From positions 62,001-126,000 of the forward strand of contig ONNQ01000004.1 in the NCBI GenBank assembly GCA_900319245.1: a stretch of DNA of 64,000 nucleotides, read 5' to 3'. Position numbers and translations under genes: made by a program. The notes under the pieces are model-generated. The model was not told the DNA's origin, ran no database searches, and saw only the letters and a list, made by a program, of their open reading frames with translations. This DNA is from an uncultured Lachnospiraceae bacterium. GTDB taxonomy: Bacteria > Bacillota > Clostridia > Lachnospirales > Lachnospiraceae. This document shows, piece after piece, positions 27,403 to 35,946 of this stretch; positions within the stretch are counted from its first letter, which is position 1; every line of letters starts with the position of its first letter.

Positions 27403-27968
27403 TGACAACTATACTTCGCCTCATGTATGAATTCTTTAAGACAGGCCTGTTTTCGGTAGGCGGCGGTCTCGCGACCCTTCCCTTCCTCTATGAGATGTCT
27501 GACAAAACGGGGTGGTTTTCTCATGCGGATATTGCCGATATGATCGCCATTTCGGAATCCACGCCCGGCGCGATCGGCATCAATATGTCGACATACGCAG
27601 GCTACAAGACGGCCGGCCTTCCGGGCGGCATCCTGGCGACCCTGGCCCTTGCGGCACCTTCCGTGATCATCATCCTGATCATTGCGAAGTTCCTTAGTAA
27701 GTTCCGGGACAATCCCAATGTAGAAGGCGCTTTCTACGGCCTGCGCCCCGCATCGATCGCAATGATTACGGCAGCAGGTCTCAATGTGGCCAAGGTCGCG
27801 CTGGTCAATCTGGCGGCCTTTGAAGCGAGTGGAAATCCGATCGATCTGTTCCTGCCCAAGGCGATCATTCTGGCGATCTTGGTTTTTATCGGGCAGAAGA
27901 AGCTCAAGTGGAGCCCCATTCTCTTTCTCGCCATCTCGGCGGTCATTGGAATCGTGTTCAAGTTCTAA
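27402..27968 (+). CDS. Chromate transporter (CHR family), second half-subunit
   Basis: 188 residues with FFKTGLFSVGGGLATLPFLY and ISESTPGAIGINMSTYAGY, the same CHR motifs as the previous gene, and about five helices. The start codon overlaps the upstream stop by one base, and AAAGGAGG lies inside the upstream gene's end. Confidence 0.9.
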   Translation: MTTILRLMYEFFKTGLFSVGGGLATLPFLYEMSDKTGWFSHADIADMIAISESTPGAIGINMSTYAGYKTAGLPGGILATLALAAPSVIIILIIAKFLSKFRDNPNVEGAFYGLRPASIAMITAAGLNVAKVALVNLAAFEASGNPIDLFLPKAIILAILVFIGQKKLKWSPILFLAISAVIGIVFKF

Positions 27969-27990
27969 ACCGTCAAACATGTCTAACATA

Positions 27991-28041
27991 AAGAAGGAGC
28001 TGCGTATCTCGTCCAATGGGCGGAACACGCAGCTCCTTCTT
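27991..28041. terminator. Hairpin terminator between the chromate and phosphate transporter genes
   Basis: AAGAAGGAGCTGCGT pairs exactly with ACGCAGCTCCTTCTT around a 21-base loop; A and T runs on both flanks suit the converging genes. Confidence 0.85.
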
Positions 28042-28129
28042 GTTGGCTGGTACATAAGGAAAACGTACCTGCAATTTGATTTTGATTACATGATTTTGAC
28101 CATATGATTTCGATTACAACTCGATTCGA

Positions 28130-29767
28130 TCATGCGGCCTGGTCAGCGGTATCTCTGGCTGCCTCTGCCATATTGATGGCGTGATCGGAGCAGCGCTCCA
28201 TATCAATGCAGAAATCGGTGAACAGGATACCTCCCTGCGGATCGCAGGTTTTCTTGGTCATGCGGTCGATGTGGGCCGCTTCGATCTGGTCCTTGGTTTG
28301 ATCGACAAGATCTTCCATGGCCTCTGCATCGTCAAAACGATCAAGAAGCTCCTGTTCGAAGACGACCAGAGAAACATGCATAGACTGCATCGTGACGTTG
28401 GCCAGCGTACGCAGGTCATCCAGCGCTTCCTGATGCATGGAAGCCTTACCCGTGCGCATCAGCTCTTCGTAACCAACGATGTTCTCGGCGTGGTCGGAGA
28501 TACGCTCCAGGTCATCCACGACCTGAATTAGGCGATAGAGCTTATTGAGATGCTTGGAGGAAAGGTCCAAGGAACGCAGTTCAACGAGCTTTCCTAGAAT
28601 GGCACCGGTCAGGTAGTCGACGGTCTCTTCGCCCTGCATAGCAAGCGTGCCTTCATGGGCGTCATGATTGAAGAAACAGTTGATAGAGTGTTGCAGGTTG
28701 TCGATGGCAAAGTGAGCCATTCTGCAGACCTCGCGGTGTGCCTGGTCCATAGCGATCGCTGCCGGAATCTGAGAGGTATTGTTGAGGTAGACCAGTCTCT
28801 GATCTTGGCCACGGCGTGTCTCTTCTTCGGAAGCAGGGATCAGCTTGCTTGCCAGCTTGACAATATAATTAGAGAAGGGTGCCAGTACCAGAACGGCGAT
28901 GATCGCGAAGCAGGTGTGCGTATTCGCAATCTGTCTTGCCACGTTGTTGGGGGAAAGACTCTGGATAAAGGTCAGGATCTGCGGGAAGATCGTGATCAGG
29001 ATCAGAATCAGGATTGCGCGGAAGGTATTGAACAAGAGGTTCAGAACCGCGCAACGCTTGCCGTTTCTGTTGGCAGTCAGGCCTGCCAGAAGGTTGGGGG
29101 TGACAGATCCTACGGCCGCACCGATGACCAGATATACGGCGGTTGTGTAGGAAATGATATTCTGCATAGCAAACGCCTGGAAGATGACGGTCGCAGAGGA
29201 AGAACTCTGCAGCAGTGCAGTGAAAGCCACACCGAACAGCACGGTCAGGATCGGATTCTCCAGGGAAGTGAGGAGCGCGCGGAACGCTGCTGTCTCCGAG
29301 AGCGGCGCGATGGCGGACTTCATCAGCGTGATACCCTGGAAGAGCATACCAAAGCCGAGGATGACGGAACCGACTTCGCGAAGCGTTCTCTTTTTGAGAA
29401 ACAGATTCATGACAGCGCCGATGAACAGGATCATAGGCGCGTAGGCACCGATGTTGAACGCGGTGATCTGCGCGGTCACGGTCGTTCCGATATTGGCGCC
29501 CATAATGACGCCGATCGCCTGGGCCAGTGTCATGAGGCCGGACGTAACGAAGCCGATGACCATGACGTCGGTGGCAGAGGAACTCTGCACGAAAATTGTC
29601 ACGGCAATACCTGCCAGGATCGAAGTGAGTTTATTTGTGGTTGCCTTGCCCAGAATCACCTTCAGGTTGTCACCGCAGGCGTTCTTAAGGCCGCTCGACA
29701 TGATCGTCATGCCGTACAGGAATAGTCCCACTCCGCCGAGCAGGATAAAAACATCATAGATTGACAT
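28130..29767 (-). CDS. Na+/phosphate cotransporter with C-terminal PhoU-like domain
   Basis: 545 residues. The N-terminal 310 residues are an Na/Pi-cotransporter II fold with two inverted repeats that contain the QSSSATDVMVIGF and LLQSSSSATVI motifs. From about residue 340 a soluble helical PhoU-like domain follows (AHFAIDNLQHSINCFF, DLERISDHAENIVGY, DMERCSDHAINMAEA), which in other proteins transmits phosphate status to the PhoR kinase. The gene lies just downstream of the two-component genes, and a perfect Pho-box-like repeat is placed before its promoter. Confidence 0.93.
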   Translation of the reverse strand: MSIYDVFILLGGVGLFLYGMTIMSSGLKNACGDNLKVILGKATTNKLTSILAGIAVTIFVQSSSATDVMVIGFVTSGLMTLAQAIGVIMGANIGTTVTAQITAFNIGAYAPMILFIGAVMNLFLKKRTLREVGSVILGFGMLFQGITLMKSAIAPLSETAAFRALLTSLENPILTVLFGVAFTALLQSSSSATVIFQAFAMQNIISYTTAVYLVIGAAVGSVTPNLLAGLTANRNGKRCAVLNLLFNTFRAILILILITIFPQILTFIQSLSPNNVARQIANTHTCFAIIAVLVLAPFSNYIVKLASKLIPASEEETRRGQDQRLVYLNNTSQIPAAIAMDQAHREVCRMAHFAIDNLQHSINCFFNHDAHEGTLAMQGEETVDYLTGAILGKLVELRSLDLSSKHLNKLYRLIQVVDDLERISDHAENIVGYEELMRTGKASMHQEALDDLRTLANVTMQSMHVSLVVFEQELLDRFDDAEAMEDLVDQTKDQIEAAHIDRMTKKTCDPQGGILFTDFCIDMERCSDHAINMAEAARDTADQAA

Positions 29768-29853
29768 TGGATACCCCCTTCTTAGTTACGCATAAAGCGC
29801 TTTTTGTTCGATTCTATAGTACTCTGTGAAGGTCAAAAGAAACCAATGCAAAG

Positions 29854-29870
29854 TGTAAAGGTTTTGTAAA
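29854..29870 (-). promoter_or_regulatory. Pho-box-like direct repeat upstream of the Na/Pi transporter
   Basis: On the minus strand TTTACA occurs twice (29870-29865 and 29859-29854) with five bases between, the 11-base period expected for PhoP/PhoB-type response regulators. A TATAGA-like -10 lies about 35 bases downstream. It falls immediately after the kinase gene's stop codon. Confidence 0.7.
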
Positions 29871-29875
29871 GTGCC

Positions 29876-31219
29876 TCATTTAGGGAACGTGACTGTAAAG
29901 TCAGAGCCCTTGCCCAGTTCACTGCGCACCTGGATCTCGGCGTTGTGGATCCCTGCCGCATGCTTGACGATGGACAGGCCAAGGCCGGTCCCGCCTACTT
30001 CCTTGGAATGGCTCTTGTCCACCCGGTAGAAGCGCTCGAAGATCCGGTCCAGATCTTCTGAGGGGATTCCAATTCCCTGGTCGGAGACTGTGAGCTGCGC
30101 TTTGCCGGGAAGGTCCCGTACGGTCACAAGGACCTTCCCGCCCTTATTACTATAATTGATCGCATTGCTGCACAGGTTATAAATTATGCTGTACAGAACA
30201 AGGGGTACGCCGTAAAGGAGTGTCGGGCCGCCTTCGACAGCCACAGTGACTGCAGCGCTTTCCGCTTCGCTCTGCAGGGCTTCGACGGCGTTGAGCGCGA
30301 TCCGGTGCAGGTCTGTCAGCTCGCGAGGCATGCCGACGCCTCCGCTGTCGAGCCGCGAGAGGTCGATGATATCGCCGACCAGTTTGGACATACGCTGGGA
30401 TTCGGCCCGTATTTTGCCGGCGAAGAGGCGCCGGGCTTCTTCTGTCGTGACCATACCGCTCTCCAGAAGCTCCGCGTATCCGGATATGACGTGCAGAGGC
30501 GTCTTGAGCTCATGGGAGGCGTTGGCCGTGAACTCCTGCCGGATCTGGGAGGTCTTAAGAAGCTCCTCGCGGTCGTTGGCGAGCTGCTTGTGCTGATCGT
30601 CCAGGCGGTGCAGAAGCGGCAGAATTTCTGTATAGGCCGTGTGGTCTCTATTCTTCAAGGGGTGATCCAGATCAAGTGTATTGAGTGGTTCCACGATTCT
30701 CTGGGACAGATTAAAGGCCAGAAAGAGAGAGGTCAAAAGCGCGGCAATCAGTATGCCTGCCATAGGAAGAAGAAAATGCAGCAGAAGATTCCAGATGGTA
30801 GCCTGTGTGATGGAGAGACGCAGCACTGTGCCGTCCGGCAGTCTCTGGGCTGTATAGAGCTGTCTTTCAAGAAGGGTCGAGGAATAGCGGCTGCTCTCGC
30901 CGTATCCGTTCCGTAGCGCATTGCGGATTTCCTCGCGCTCCATGTGGTTCTCCATGACGGAACTATCGACTTCATTGTCATAGAGAATGGTCCCGTCGGC
31001 TGTGATCCAAGTGATGCGGAAATCCGTCTCGCCGAGGGTGTCAAAATAGTGCTTTCCGTCCATCGCAAGAGACTGCGCAACGAGCTTGGTCTCGCTGCGC
31101 AGCTGGTCAAGCTGCTCGTTTGTGAAATGCGTATATAAGAGCCCTGTGATCAGTATGAAGCTGAGCGTCAGTACAGATAACAGGGCAAGCCAGATCGATT
31201 TGAATATTTTGCCGCGCAT
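29876..31219 (-). CDS. Sensor histidine kinase, PhoR-like
   Basis: 447 residues. An N-terminal membrane helix (about 10-30), an extracytoplasmic sensor region (about 30-150), a second helix (about 152-173) and a short HAMP-like linker lead to the H-box ASHELKTPLHVI (His near residue 234), the N-box NLCSNAINYSNKGG, DQGIGIP and GTGLGLSIVKH. It would phosphorylate the response regulator encoded 29 bases upstream. Its position between that gene and a PhoU-domain phosphate transporter, plus Pho boxes, argues for phosphate sensing. Confidence 0.9.
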   Translation of the reverse strand: MRGKIFKSIWLALLSVLTLSFILITGLLYTHFTNEQLDQLRSETKLVAQSLAMDGKHYFDTLGETDFRITWITADGTILYDNEVDSSVMENHMEREEIRNALRNGYGESSRYSSTLLERQLYTAQRLPDGTVLRLSITQATIWNLLLHFLLPMAGILIAALLTSLFLAFNLSQRIVEPLNTLDLDHPLKNRDHTAYTEILPLLHRLDDQHKQLANDREELLKTSQIRQEFTANASHELKTPLHVISGYAELLESGMVTTEEARRLFAGKIRAESQRMSKLVGDIIDLSRLDSGGVGMPRELTDLHRIALNAVEALQSEAESAAVTVAVEGGPTLLYGVPLVLYSIIYNLCSNAINYSNKGGKVLVTVRDLPGKAQLTVSDQGIGIPSEDLDRIFERFYRVDKSHSKEVGGTGLGLSIVKHAAGIHNAEIQVRSELGKGSDFTVTFPK

Positions 31220-31248
31220 AAGTGTATCCTGTTATAGAGTCGCTGCAT

Positions 31249-31914
31249 TCATCCCAGGCGATAGCCCACGCCGCGTACCGTGCGGATCGCTTCGCCGCTC
31301 TCGCCGAGCTTGGTGCGGAGCGTGCCGATGTGCACGTCGACGGTTCTTGTTTCGCCCGAGTAATCCTGGTCCCAGACGGAGGCGAGGAGCTGATCGCGCG
31401 TAAAGACCAGACCGATGTGTTCCATAAAGAGTTTGAGAAGATCGTATTCCTTGAGGGTCAGAGAGATCTCCCGGCCGTCTACCATTGCGACATGCCTGGA
31501 CAGATCCATCGTGATTGCCCCATAGGAGAGGAAGGTGCGCTTGTCCGCATAGGTTGTGCGGCGAAGGACCGCCCGGATCCTGGATACCATTTCCATCATG
31601 CCGAAGGGTTTGCACAGATAATCGTCAGCGCCGAGGTCCAGACCGATCACACGGTCATACTCGCTTCCTTTGGCAGTAGCCATAATGACGGGAATTGCAG
31701 CGGTGTCCGGGGCGCTGCGGAGCTTCTTGAGGATGGAGATCCCGTCCTCCCCGGGCAGCATAATATCCAGAAGGATCAGTTCCGGCGTCGTTGTCTTCAT
31801 GGCTTCCCAGAACGGTTTGCTGTCCGCAAAGCCGACGGCCTCAAAGCCGGCGATCGTGAGCGTATAGATCATCAGGTCGCGGATGCTGTTGTCGTCTTCA
31901 ACACAGTAAATCAT
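31249..31914 (-). CDS. Response regulator, OmpR/PhoB family
   Basis: 221 residues from the ATG at 31914, which has GGGAGA upstream; the frame goes on to 31965 but that part overlaps the leader. The receiver begins MIYCVEDDNSIRDLM, phosphoacceptor aspartate in LILLDIMLPGEDG (about residue 52), lysine in YLCKPF. The winged-helix output domain ends TVDVHIGTLRTKLGE and RGVGYRLG. It is first in a two-gene operon with the kinase, and a Pho-box-like repeat stands upstream, suggesting autoregulation. Confidence 0.93.
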   Translation of the reverse strand: MIYCVEDDNSIRDLMIYTLTIAGFEAVGFADSKPFWEAMKTTTPELILLDIMLPGEDGISILKKLRSAPDTAAIPVIMATAKGSEYDRVIGLDLGADDYLCKPFGMMEMVSRIRAVLRRTTYADKRTFLSYGAITMDLSRHVAMVDGREISLTLKEYDLLKLFMEHIGLVFTRDQLLASVWDQDYSGETRTVDVHIGTLRTKLGESGEAIRTVRGVGYRLG

Positions 31915-32001
31915 ACAGTTTTCTCCCATACGTGCAGGGTTACAGTCTACCATTATTATGCTCATTATGATGCCGGTTTGTAATCGCTGTTATCAAGAGA
32001 A

Positions 32002-32018
32002 CGTAAAAACCATGTAAA
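32002..32018 (-). promoter_or_regulatory. Pho-box-like direct repeat upstream of the response regulator
   Basis: On the minus strand TTTACA (32018-32013) and TTTACG (32007-32002) are separated by five bases, the same 11-base period as the site near 29860. It lies about 90 bases before the response regulator start. Confidence 0.6.
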
Positions 32019-32153
32019 GAGCACAGCTTTGGCAGATGTCTGCATTATAGCACGATGCAGGTCAAAAAACCGCTCTTTCGTATCACGGCGCTTTCGTATT
32101 ACAATAGAAGCAGAATGAGCCACCACGCAGACAAAGGGGCATACTGTTACGAT

Positions 32154-35100
32154 ATGAGAGAGACCAGAAAAAGAAATCTGAAACCAAATATAGTGAATCA
32201 TAATCTGAATCAAACTACGGGATCCGAGCGGCCTTCCGGCGCCATAAGGGCGGAGGAGCGGATCAAAAGGCTGCAGAAGAAGCAGAACCGGCTTCGCAGA
32301 AAGGCGCTGACAGCCGGCCTTCTGGCCGTTGTCATCCTTATTGCCGCTGTGGCGGGCAGTAAGGCCGCCACAGATAACGAGCAGGCGATACGGCTCGCGC
32401 TTTCAGAGAGAAACTATGAGCTGGAAGGCGCGGAAGGGCCGCAGTATTATGAAGCGGACTACAAGGACGTGGAAGAGTTGCGGGAAGACAGCGCGGAAAT
32501 GACGGCGGAGGTCCTTCGGGAGGGCACCGTACTTCTGAAAAACGACAATGCCATCTTACCGCTCCGGAAGGGTGCGTCTGTCAGCGTGTTCGGCAAAGCG
32601 GCCGCAGACCCCGTCTACAGCAGTGCGGCGCAGGTGAGTGGCGCGCAGGATTTACGGAGCGCGCTGGAGGCGGAGAAGATCCGGGTCAACGACAAGCTCT
32701 GGGACTTTATCAGCCGGGGCGGCGGAAATTCCTTCTCCAAGAGGGTGGTGAAGAGCTTTGAAGAGTATTCAGAAGCTGCCATCGTGGTGATTGCAAGAAG
32801 CGGCGCGGATACGGATCTGTATGAGCCGGCGTTTGCCGCTGCGCAGGAGGAGCCGGAAGAGAAGGAGCAAGAAGAAGCGGCGGAGAGCGCGTCCGGACTG
32901 GGCAGCACGGCCGTATTGGAAGCACCGAATGAGGAAGAGGAACCGGCAGCGCCGCTTGTGACCGGCGCCAAGGCATTGCAGCTGACGGAGCAGGAGAGAG
33001 ATCTGCTTTCTTATGTCACCGACCACTTTGACCAGGTGATCGTGGTACTGAACACAGAGAATCCCATGGAAATGGGATTTCTCAATGAATTCTCAATCGA
33101 CGGATGCCTGTGGACGGGCTCCTGGGGACAGAAAGGCGTGACAGCATTGGCGGAAGTGCTCAGCGGCAAAACCAATCCGTCCGGCGGACTTCCGGACACC
33201 TGCGTCTACAACAGCTTCAGCGCGCCGGCGGCCGCCAACCTTGGCGATTATACAATCCGAAACAGCGAGGAAAACTACGGCACCAAATATATGAATTACG
33301 CCGAAGGCATCTATATCGGTTACCGGTATTACGAGACCCGCTATGAGGATACGGTCCTTGGCACGACCGGCAAAAGGGGATTTGACTATGCGAAGGAGGT
33401 GGCGTTTCCGTTCGGTTACGGCCTCTCTTATACGACGTTCGAGCTCCGCAACATGAAAATGGAGCTTGGCAAGAAGGGCTATGAAGTCACTGTCGACGTC
33501 TACAACACGGGAGACCGGGAGGGAAAAGAAGTCGTACAGATCTATCTGCAAAAGCCATACTCCGATTATGCGCAGAAGAACGGTATGGAAGTGCCCTCTG
33601 TGGAACTGGTCGGCTTTGCCAAGACCAAAGTGATCTCGCCGGGCGAGCATGAGAGCGTTAAAATCGTCATGAGTGAAGAGGCGCTCAAATCCTTTGACGC
33701 ATTCGGAAAAGGAACCTACATCATCGATGAGGGGACCTATCTGGTAACCGCCGCGCAGGACGCGCACGCGGCTGTCAACAACATCCTCATGTATAAGGGG
33801 AAAGCGAGATCGGAGCTGATCACAGGGACCGGAGACGGCGGACTGGTGGAAGTCATCGAGAGAAAGCGGGACAACAAGAAATTTGCGGTGACCGCGCAGA
33901 CCGGTGCAAAGGTGCGCCCCCGCTTTACGGAGGCAAGCGCCTCGGCGTACGACCCCGATTTCCAGGGCCTTACCAGAAGCCTTTGGACCAGCACATGGCC
34001 GTCCACATGGCAGGATGGCTCCTTTGCGGCGGCGTCTTCTTTCCTGGGACTTTTACGAGTGTCAGCCGGAGAAGACAGTAACGCAGCCTCTCCTGTCTAT
34101 AACACGGCGCATGGCGAGAAGAACGCAGCGCTTGTAGAGCTTCGGGACGTGGAATTCGATGATTACAGGTGGGGCTCTTTAATGGACCAGCTCACCTGGA
34201 GAGAGACCTATTCCCTTGTCAGAAAGGGCGGAGGACTGGTCAACGACGTGATGTCCTGCAGCTCTCCGCAGGCGTGGACTAGCGCCTATGAAGCAGGCCT
34301 TGCGGCCAAGTATAATGACAGCCGGGGGAGCATTTATCCCTCCGCGACGGTTCTCGCGGCGACGTGGAATACAGAGCTGATGGGACAGGTGGCACAGCTG
34401 ATCGGCGAGGAAGCCCTCAAGGCGGAAGTTTCCTTCCTGCAGATTCCGTCCCTCAATCTCCATCGCACGGCGATGGGCGGAAGAAACTGCGACAGCTTTT
34501 CCGAGGACAGCGTCCTGACCGGGAAGATGGCGGCGGCCTTCTGCAAAGGACTTTCCAAAAAGGGCGTCATTCCGGTCCTTGGCAAGATGGTCCTGGCGGA
34601 TCAGGAGACCAACTATATAGGCCTCACTGTTTTGGCAGGCGAGCAGGCAATCCGTGAACTGTATCTGCGGCCTTTCGAGATAGCCCTGAGAGAAGGCGGA
34701 TCCGGCATGAAGGCAGTCATGGCAGGGATGAACCGCATAGGACCCAGATGGTGCGGCGGTCACATCGGCCTTCTCACGGAAGTGCTGCGCAATGAGTGGG
34801 GATTTGAGGGATTTGTCATGACCGACCAGGTCACGTCCGGGATTGATTCGTACGCGGATATTCTGGAGGGACTCGAGGCGGGAACGGATATGTGGCAAAA
34901 CACCTCCAACGGCCGCTACAAACTAAAGGGCGGGCAGCTCACCTACGGCGTCCGCGCGCGTTTCCGCACAGCGGCGGAGAGAATCCTGCGGACCGTGTCC
35001 CGCAGCAATGCCATGAACGGCATGGACAAGGACACGACGATGAAATATACGTCTCCTGCATGGAGGCTGATCCGTATTGTGGTCATTCTCCTGAGCGTTG

Positions 35101-35213
35101 TCGCAAGTCTATTGTGCCTGTTGTATGCGGCGAAAAAGCTTCGAAGCGAGGCACTTGTCAGAGACAAGCTCGCGCAGGTAAAGCGCGACTATAAAAGGAT
35201 CCGGAGAGGGTGA
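32154..35213 (+). CDS. Membrane-anchored family 3 glycosidase homologue with permuted domains
   Basis: About 1019 residues. After a basic cytoplasmic start comes a membrane helix (about residues 52-70), then the GH3 alpha/beta/alpha domain (TVLLKNDNAILPL ... SGKTNPSGGLPDT), a fibronectin-III-like domain beginning FPFGYGLSYTTFE, and only then the TIM barrel (about 670-970), ending with a second membrane helix and basic tail. Barrel-last order is known in some ruminal GH3 enzymes. The barrel keeps GFEGFVMTDQ with the nucleophile aspartate. The Lys-His motif (KHFA in relatives) reads GKMV, and an acidic E/A-rich insert (about 240-275) replaces the usual acid/base loop. Activity is thus doubtful. 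Start codon is uncertain; frame is open from 32055. A weak TACAAT -10 lies at 32100. Confidence 0.8.
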   Translation: MRETRKRNLKPNIVNHNLNQTTGSERPSGAIRAEERIKRLQKKQNRLRRKALTAGLLAVVILIAAVAGSKAATDNEQAIRLALSERNYELEGAEGPQYYEADYKDVEELREDSAEMTAEVLREGTVLLKNDNAILPLRKGASVSVFGKAAADPVYSSAAQVSGAQDLRSALEAEKIRVNDKLWDFISRGGGNSFSKRVVKSFEEYSEAAIVVIARSGADTDLYEPAFAAAQEEPEEKEQEEAAESASGLGSTAVLEAPNEEEEPAAPLVTGAKALQLTEQERDLLSYVTDHFDQVIVVLNTENPMEMGFLNEFSIDGCLWTGSWGQKGVTALAEVLSGKTNPSGGLPDTCVYNSFSAPAAANLGDYTIRNSEENYGTKYMNYAEGIYIGYRYYETRYEDTVLGTTGKRGFDYAKEVAFPFGYGLSYTTFELRNMKMELGKKGYEVTVDVYNTGDREGKEVVQIYLQKPYSDYAQKNGMEVPSVELVGFAKTKVISPGEHESVKIVMSEEALKSFDAFGKGTYIIDEGTYLVTAAQDAHAAVNNILMYKGKARSELITGTGDGGLVEVIERKRDNKKFAVTAQTGAKVRPRFTEASASAYDPDFQGLTRSLWTSTWPSTWQDGSFAAASSFLGLLRVSAGEDSNAASPVYNTAHGEKNAALVELRDVEFDDYRWGSLMDQLTWRETYSLVRKGGGLVNDVMSCSSPQAWTSAYEAGLAAKYNDSRGSIYPSATVLAATWNTELMGQVAQLIGEEALKAEVSFLQIPSLNLHRTAMGGRNCDSFSEDSVLTGKMAAAFCKGLSKKGVIPVLGKMVLADQETNYIGLTVLAGEQAIRELYLRPFEIALREGGSGMKAVMAGMNRIGPRWCGGHIGLLTEVLRNEWGFEGFVMTDQVTSGIDSYADILEGLEAGTDMWQNTSNGRYKLKGGQLTYGVRARFRTAAERILRTVSRSNAMNGMDKDTTMKYTSPAWRLIRIVVILLSVVASLLCLLYAAKKLRSEALVRDKLAQVKRDYKRIRRG

Positions 35214-35231
35214 ACCACCCGCTCCGGATTA
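35198..35231. terminator. Hairpin at the end of the GH3-like gene
   Basis: ATCCGGAGAGGGT and ACCCGCTCCGGAT form a stem that includes the stop codon; the convergent QueT-like gene ends within a few bases. T-run is weak. Confidence 0.5.
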
Positions 35232-35744
35232 CTCTTCTGCGCCAAAAATCCTGCCCCGGAAGGGCTTTAAGGCGGACAGAAGGATCTGCCCAAGGACCAT
35301 GCAGGAAATCACTTCGCCCGCGCCGACGGTCAGCATGAAGTACGGAATGCCGCCGGGAATGTGATAGGCGTAGGAGAGGACGAAGGGAATGATCAGCGCG
35401 TTGGAGACGATCGGCGGAACGGCACAGAGAAAACGGTTCTGGCGAAGTGCATAGGAGCCGATCGCGCCAAGGAAGGTCGCCAGCGTTCCGAAGATGATAT
35501 CCGGCAGGGCGCAGCCCGTCACAATGTTGCTGATCAGGCACCCCAGTGTAAGGCCGGGGATGGCCGCCGGCGTAAAAAAGGGCAGGATGGTGAGCGCCTC
35601 GGAAAAACGGACCTGAATGGCGCCGCTTGCAAGGTCAAAACCTGCGGCGATCATGGTCAGTACGGTGTAGGTCGCGGCGATCAGGGCCGCCTGTGCGATA
35701 TAAAGCGTCTTATTGGTATTGGTCAGATTGTTTTGCGTATTCAA
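35229..35744 (-). CDS. queT: QueT-family membrane transporter
   Basis: 171 residues with about five to six hydrophobic helices and the QueT pattern: IQVRFSEALTILPFFTPAAI near residue 42, and GLTLGCLISN after it. QueT proteins are predicted substrate-binding (S) components of energy-coupling-factor transporters for queuosine precursors. No preQ1 riboswitch could be recognised in the leader, so the substrate is not confirmed. AAGGA precedes the start. No ECF ATPase genes are nearby; shared modules elsewhere would be needed. Confidence 0.75.
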   Translation of the reverse strand: MNTQNNLTNTNKTLYIAQAALIAATYTVLTMIAAGFDLASGAIQVRFSEALTILPFFTPAAIPGLTLGCLISNIVTGCALPDIIFGTLATFLGAIGSYALRQNRFLCAVPPIVSNALIIPFVLSYAYHIPGGIPYFMLTVGAGEVISCMVLGQILLSALKPFRGRIFGAEE

Positions 35745-35846
35745 TATGTCCTTCTTTCTTTGGATCCCATTCTATTGTGTACGGTTTAGTAACATACCAC
35801 AATGCGGCGCAAATAACAAGAAAAAGCGATCAAATACCGTCTTGTT

Positions 35847-35855
35847 TGCTATAAT
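35847..35855 (+). promoter_or_regulatory. Extended -10 promoter of the LacI-family gene
   Basis: TGCTATAAT is a perfect extended -10, 92 bases before the start codon. Confidence 0.5.
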
Positions 35856-35946
35856 AAATTCGAAAATAATCTGTCATATTGCGTGCGAAACGGCGAAAGC
35901 AGATTCGCCTGTAAGGCCAAATACAGATTTCGCAGAGGTACAAGAA

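Noticed and set aside
28655-29725. Long antisense reading frame opposite the Na/Pi transporter
   Set aside because: It mirrors codon bias of the real gene on the other strand and has an unnatural composition rich in Arg, Asp, Gly and His.
35745-35850. preQ1 riboswitch before the QueT-like gene
   Set aside because: The leader lacks the recognisable preQ1-I pattern (C-rich loop and A-rich tail) and I cannot place type II or III by eye.
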